Source: Bermanella sp036960565 (GTDB lineage: Bacteria; Pseudomonadota; Gammaproteobacteria; Pseudomonadales; Oceanobacteraceae). From it: a DNA stretch of 64,000 nt. Both the position numbers and the translations under genes were made by a program. Under the pieces are notes generated by a model. The model was not told the origin of the DNA. It made no database searches and saw only the letters and a list, made by a program, of their open reading frames with translations. The stretch is taken from the NCBI GenBank assembly GCA_036960565.1, contig JBALXQ010000001.1:1-64000 (forward strand), written 5' to 3'. This document shows, one piece after another, positions 60,836-64,000 of the stretch (the stretch's first letter is position 1; every line of letters starts with the position of its first letter).

Positions 60836-62638
60836 CTAGTAAGTCACACCAAGGCTTAAAGAAACAAAATCTTTATCTTCACTGGTGTTGTAGTCGCCAC
60901 CGTCAAACATTTTGTAAGCGATGGTTGCGGTGTAAGCCTGCTGGTATATGGCTTCCAAGGACAAACCTAAAGACTGGCGATCTTCATTAAATTGTTGGCC
61001 CGGTGCAGGGGAGTAACCCTCTACATCGTGGGAAAAGGAAACCGAAGGCTTAAGGGAAACACCGGCAAATACATCCGAGTAATCAAGTACTGCCTTGGTG
61101 CGGTAACCCCAAGCGCTGTCGGTCACATAACCGCCGTCACTTGCTACGCCTAATCCGTATACCGTGTCACGTCCATATAAAAATTCAGAGTCTTCAACAC
61201 CATCTACAAGTACCACGCCCACTTCACCAATTAACGTGACGCGAGATGCGCCCAATACGCGATCCATAAATTGAATAGCAGTGACTTGAATTTGAGTAAC
61301 GTCGAACTCATCGTAACCCTGTACAACGCCACCAGATTCGGTGTCTATTACGCGCTGGGCAAAAGGGGTGGCAGCTGTATTTTCAGTTAATACGCCAGCC
61401 AATACGTGGTTTCCGTTAATCTGAATTGGAGTATCGGGTTTGTAAGATACTTCACCTGACAGAGCAACACCGCCGGCGTTAGTAGCAAAGCTTAAACCGT
61501 AAAACTTTTGGTCTTCTGGGAAAGCTATGTGATAGGCCGGGTTTAATACTTCTAATCCGGTTGCAGCAACTGAAGGAACAAATGGTCCGCCTACAGGAGA
61601 GGTAGTTATGGTACTGGTCCCCACTACCGTGCCTGGCATGCTACTACGAACGCCGTTAATAAGAGGTACGCGAGAGTGGATGTTCATGAAGTACACACCA
61701 AACTCGGTGTTGTTAAGTTCTTCGGCAAAATAACGGGCCGCTAAACCAAATTGGCCGCCGTCTTTGGCTTCTACATCGTCTTGTCGTTCGGCGGCAAAAC
61801 CAGTGGCTAAGGCGGTAGCATCGTCATAAGGTCCTGAATTACCCACAGTTACATAGTCACAACCAGAGGCGGCAAAGTCGGCGCCAAACAAAGTACCGCA
61901 ACCATCAATTTCGGTTTTGGCCCATTCGTATTGATAGAAGGCTTCAATACTTAGATTTTCGGTGGCACCCAAATTAAAATACGCCATGCCTACAGGTAAT
62001 ATGCCTTCTTTAAGCGTGGCACCTGGACGGCGTAATGCGCTCACATCAAACGGGTTAGAGGAGTTCATGCCACCTTGAATAAAGGTGCTCTCGCCCCAGC
62101 TCACTACCTGGCGACCTAGACGTACATCAAGCGGCATATCGGCAACATCAAATGAGCCGTATACATAAGCATCCAATAAACTGATGCCTGAAAATTTAGC
62201 GTTGTCGGAAAAACCGTCATCGCTTAATGGTGCGCCGCTTTCATAGCCGCTGCCCGAGTTACCGTGGTCACGGTTGCCGTCTTCTAATTCAAAATCCTGC
62301 CAATATTTAAAACGAGTAAAGGCACCAAAGTTGCCCTTAGTAATTTGAATGTCGTGGGAACCCTTGATGATTTGCGAAAAGGTTTCGCCCTTGTCAAAGT
62401 TTAGGTTGCCGTCATCTGTGGTGGCTGAACCACCGGTGCCGCCGTTGGTAGAACCAATTAGAGCCGCATCGGCATCTTCTGTGCGCCAGCTGGCGCCAAT
62501 TGAAAGTTGTGAGTTAACCTGAACTTGAATGTCCTGGTCTTCTCCGAAATAGAAATCTGCACCAAAAGACTGTGAGGCGCCAAAGGCACCTGCAATGGCA
62601 ATGGGCAACAATCCGCGAATCATGTTTTTATTTTTCAT
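60836..62638 (-). CDS. DUF1302 outer-membrane protein, copy 3
   Basis: A 600-residue DUF1302 protein with a distinct signal peptide (MIRGLLPIAIAGAFGASQSFG). It keeps the DVRLGRQVVSWGEST, GGMNSSNPFDVSALRRPG and ILPVGMAYFNLGATENLSIE blocks, and a Gly-rich loop (GSTNGGTGGSATTDDG) near residue 65 that the others lack. It heads the third operon, on the opposite strand to copies 1 and 2. Confidence 0.9.
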   Translation of the reverse strand: MKNKNMIRGLLPIAIAGAFGASQSFGADFYFGEDQDIQVQVNSQLSIGASWRTEDADAALIGSTNGGTGGSATTDDGNLNFDKGETFSQIIKGSHDIQITKGNFGAFTRFKYWQDFELEDGNRDHGNSGSGYESGAPLSDDGFSDNAKFSGISLLDAYVYGSFDVADMPLDVRLGRQVVSWGESTFIQGGMNSSNPFDVSALRRPGATLKEGILPVGMAYFNLGATENLSIEAFYQYEWAKTEIDGCGTLFGADFAASGCDYVTVGNSGPYDDATALATGFAAERQDDVEAKDGGQFGLAARYFAEELNNTEFGVYFMNIHSRVPLINGVRSSMPGTVVGTSTITTSPVGGPFVPSVAATGLEVLNPAYHIAFPEDQKFYGLSFATNAGGVALSGEVSYKPDTPIQINGNHVLAGVLTENTAATPFAQRVIDTESGGVVQGYDEFDVTQIQVTAIQFMDRVLGASRVTLIGEVGVVLVDGVEDSEFLYGRDTVYGLGVASDGGYVTDSAWGYRTKAVLDYSDVFAGVSLKPSVSFSHDVEGYSPAPGQQFNEDRQSLGLSLEAIYQQAYTATIAYKMFDGGDYNTSEDKDFVSLSLGVTY

Positions 62639-62947
62639 ATTTATTATTCGTTTTGTGGAGTGTATTTAGGTGGGACTACAATACGAATTCTGAAATGTGA
62701 TGAATATTCTGCTTATGCACATTTTTGGTCTTAATACGCAAAACATGGTCATAAGACCTTTGGCTTAAGTTTTTAATGACAAAGACTTATGACGTGTTTT
62801 GTTCTAATAAGAGATTGAAAGGGGGAGCGGGTTAAAAGACTGAGGTGAATAAGCCTGTTTTTGGCTTAAAAGTAGTGCGTTTAATTTTTGCTTAAATAGT
62901 CGGCCTTGAGAATGGCCAAGCTCGGTTGAATGGTTAGAGGGCACTTG
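62639..62947. promoter_or_regulatory. Upstream region of the third DUF1302 operon
   Basis: 309 bp without a gene. GGTCATAAGACC at 62747-62758 is an inverted repeat (GGTC/GACC, spacer ATAA) about 110 bp before the DUF1302 start, a weak operator candidate. Confidence 0.35.
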
Positions 62948-63778
62948 CTAGTTAAATAGCCCGGTAATGTCACCGCCATCCAAATCTATGGCTTCACTCA
63001 TTTCTATATCGGCCGATATGCCCACCCGTTCAAATGCCCCAACCTGGCTGTAATCCAGCTTGGCATAAGGGTGGTTAGTGTTTGCATGGCTCTGTAATAC
63101 CGCCACGGTAACTAGATCGGCGTAATCCACAGTTTCCACTTCGCGCTCAAACTTTAGGTATTGCGAGGGTACATTTTGAATGGCGGAGGGAAACTTCCAA
63201 GCTTTAACTATGTGATTACCAATTACCGGGTGGAGTTTATCAATGAGCTTATCAAGGGCCAAACCATCGTTTAATAAGGTGTTGTGATCTTGGGCGTAGG
63301 TTAAAACCGGCAAGGCACCTATTTTATGAATGAGGCCTGCGAGCATGGCTTGATCGGGATGAAGTTGGGTGTAATGAGTGGCCAGCACGTGGCAAATAGA
63401 CGCTATTTCAGAGCTTTGGCTCCATATTTTGCGCATGCGTTTGTCTACTGCATCGCTGGTGGCCTGAAACATTTGCTCCATGGCCAAGCCCATTGCCAGA
63501 TTTGAAGTGAAATTCATGCCTAAGCGGCTGATGGCGGTGGTTAGATCGGTGACTTCAGATGAAACGCGTACTAATGGACTATTGGCCACCTTTATAATAC
63601 GGGCACTTAATCCTGTATCCTGGCTTATTAGTGCGGCTAATTGCGGAATCGTGGCCTCAACGTCTTCGGCCACATCTCGAACCCGCAAACACACCTCGGG
63701 TAGGCTTGGTAATACTAGGGTGTCTTGCTTAATTTGATCAATTAAATCGCGGGCAACGGTTTCCAGTAGGCTGGCCAT
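62948..63778 (-). CDS. HDOD domain signalling protein
   Basis: A 276-residue HDOD protein. The domain is typical: LPSLPEVCLRVRDVAED, ISQDTGLSARIIKVANSPLVR, TTAISRLGMNFTSNLAMG, then LAGLIHKIGALPVL where a catalytic HD protein would have HD (here HK). It should act as a non-catalytic signalling or scaffolding protein. It lies alone, 310 bp from the third DUF1302 gene, with a partial gene immediately behind it. Confidence 0.85.
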   Translation of the reverse strand: MASLLETVARDLIDQIKQDTLVLPSLPEVCLRVRDVAEDVEATIPQLAALISQDTGLSARIIKVANSPLVRVSSEVTDLTTAISRLGMNFTSNLAMGLAMEQMFQATSDAVDKRMRKIWSQSSEIASICHVLATHYTQLHPDQAMLAGLIHKIGALPVLTYAQDHNTLLNDGLALDKLIDKLHPVIGNHIVKAWKFPSAIQNVPSQYLKFEREVETVDYADLVTVAVLQSHANTNHPYAKLDYSQVGAFERVGISADIEMSEAIDLDGGDITGLFN

Positions 63779-63835
63779 GCTAACTCCTTGTCAACGCCAG
63801 TAATAATGCAGGGCGCGCTAGGCTACCTCTAATTA

Positions 63836-64000
63836 TTACCCTTCTTTTGGTTCTTCAACCTCTATCTCGTAGGGTAAGGATAGCAGCTCAATTTGCGGGC
63901 CATTAGATTCGGACAAAAATAGCGGGGTTTGTAGGTATTTTTTATCGAGCACCAGCAGTATTTCAGCATGATCAGCTTCATAGGCCACGCAGACCACTTG
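63836..64000 (-). CDS. C-terminal end of an unidentified protein (cut by the window edge)
   Basis: The last 54 codons of a minus-strand gene whose start is outside the window. The visible part reads QVVCVAYEADHAEILLVLDK ... LPYEIEVEEPKEG, beta-rich and ending in an acidic tail. Its stop lies 58 bp upstream of the HDOD start, and the two genes share a strand, so they may be one operon. No family recognised. Confidence 0.65.
   Translation of the reverse strand, partial: QVVCVAYEADHAEILLVLDKKYLQTPLFLSESNGPQIELLSLPYEIEVEEPKEG

Noticed and set aside
1..64000. tRNA, rRNA and phage structural genes
   Set aside because: I looked for cloverleaf ends, rRNA anchors and phage proteins and found nothing convincing; a weak tRNA could still be missed without a covariance search.

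Overview
The window looks like chromosomal DNA of a marine, lipid-using gammaproteobacterium. The supporting evidence is the prfB-lysS gene order with a programmed RF2 frameshift, the glutathione-dependent formaldehyde pathway, the AT-leaning sequence, and three DUF1302/DUF1329 outer-membrane operons mixed with acyl-CoA synthetases. An Oceanospirillales-type host (Bermanella/Oleispira-like) is my inference and was not tested. I saw no rRNA, tRNA, CRISPR array or phage genes.

Layout. 0-11 kb is mostly housekeeping: YaeQ, parvulin PpiC, prfB (frameshifted), lysS, ung, an HDOD signalling protein, a nitrobindin-like protein, and a LysR regulator divergent from a succinyl-CoA:3-ketoacid CoA-transferase (scoAB). 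11-20 kb is more variable: an orphan lipoprotein, a gene-poor stretch with decayed fragments, a short MurE-like ligase lacking the usual N-terminal domain, rlhA, and a BspA/DUF285 repeat lipoprotein whose signal peptide is broken by a frameshift. 20-23 kb holds fghA and frmA with a divergent LysR gene.

23.27-29.15 kb is the most unusual part. A 5.4-kb array of promoterless, same-strand cassette genes separated by attC sites is enclosed by two ~220-bp inverted repeats about 92% identical. No integron integrase is present, so this is a CALIN (cluster of attC sites lacking integrase). For five cassettes the first seven bases (GTTxxxx) are complementary to the seven bases that open their own attC, perfectly in three and with one change in two, which fixes the boundaries. 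Three junctions have collapsed to the same 12-nt sequence, AATAAGCTGTTA, instead of a full attC stem.

29-42 kb carries a nitronate monooxygenase-like flavoprotein with a divergent AraC gene, a NapC/NirT plus octaheme cytochrome c pair, a UbiA/MenA-like prenyltransferase, a rare fusion of two unrelated periplasmic-binding-protein folds, an SGNH lipoprotein hydrolase with a helical membrane-anchored neighbour, a hotdog thioesterase and a GNAT acetyltransferase.

42.6-62.6 kb is a lipid-associated locus: three DUF1302-DUF1329 pairs (two from a recent duplication, one divergent), two long-chain acyl-CoA synthetases, a CrtI-like flavoprotein translationally coupled to a 2Fe-2S flavin reductase, and an AraC regulator. 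Together they suggest outer-membrane handling, activation and redox modification of a hydrophobic substrate that the sequence does not identify. The window ends in a second HDOD gene and the 3' end of an unidentified gene.
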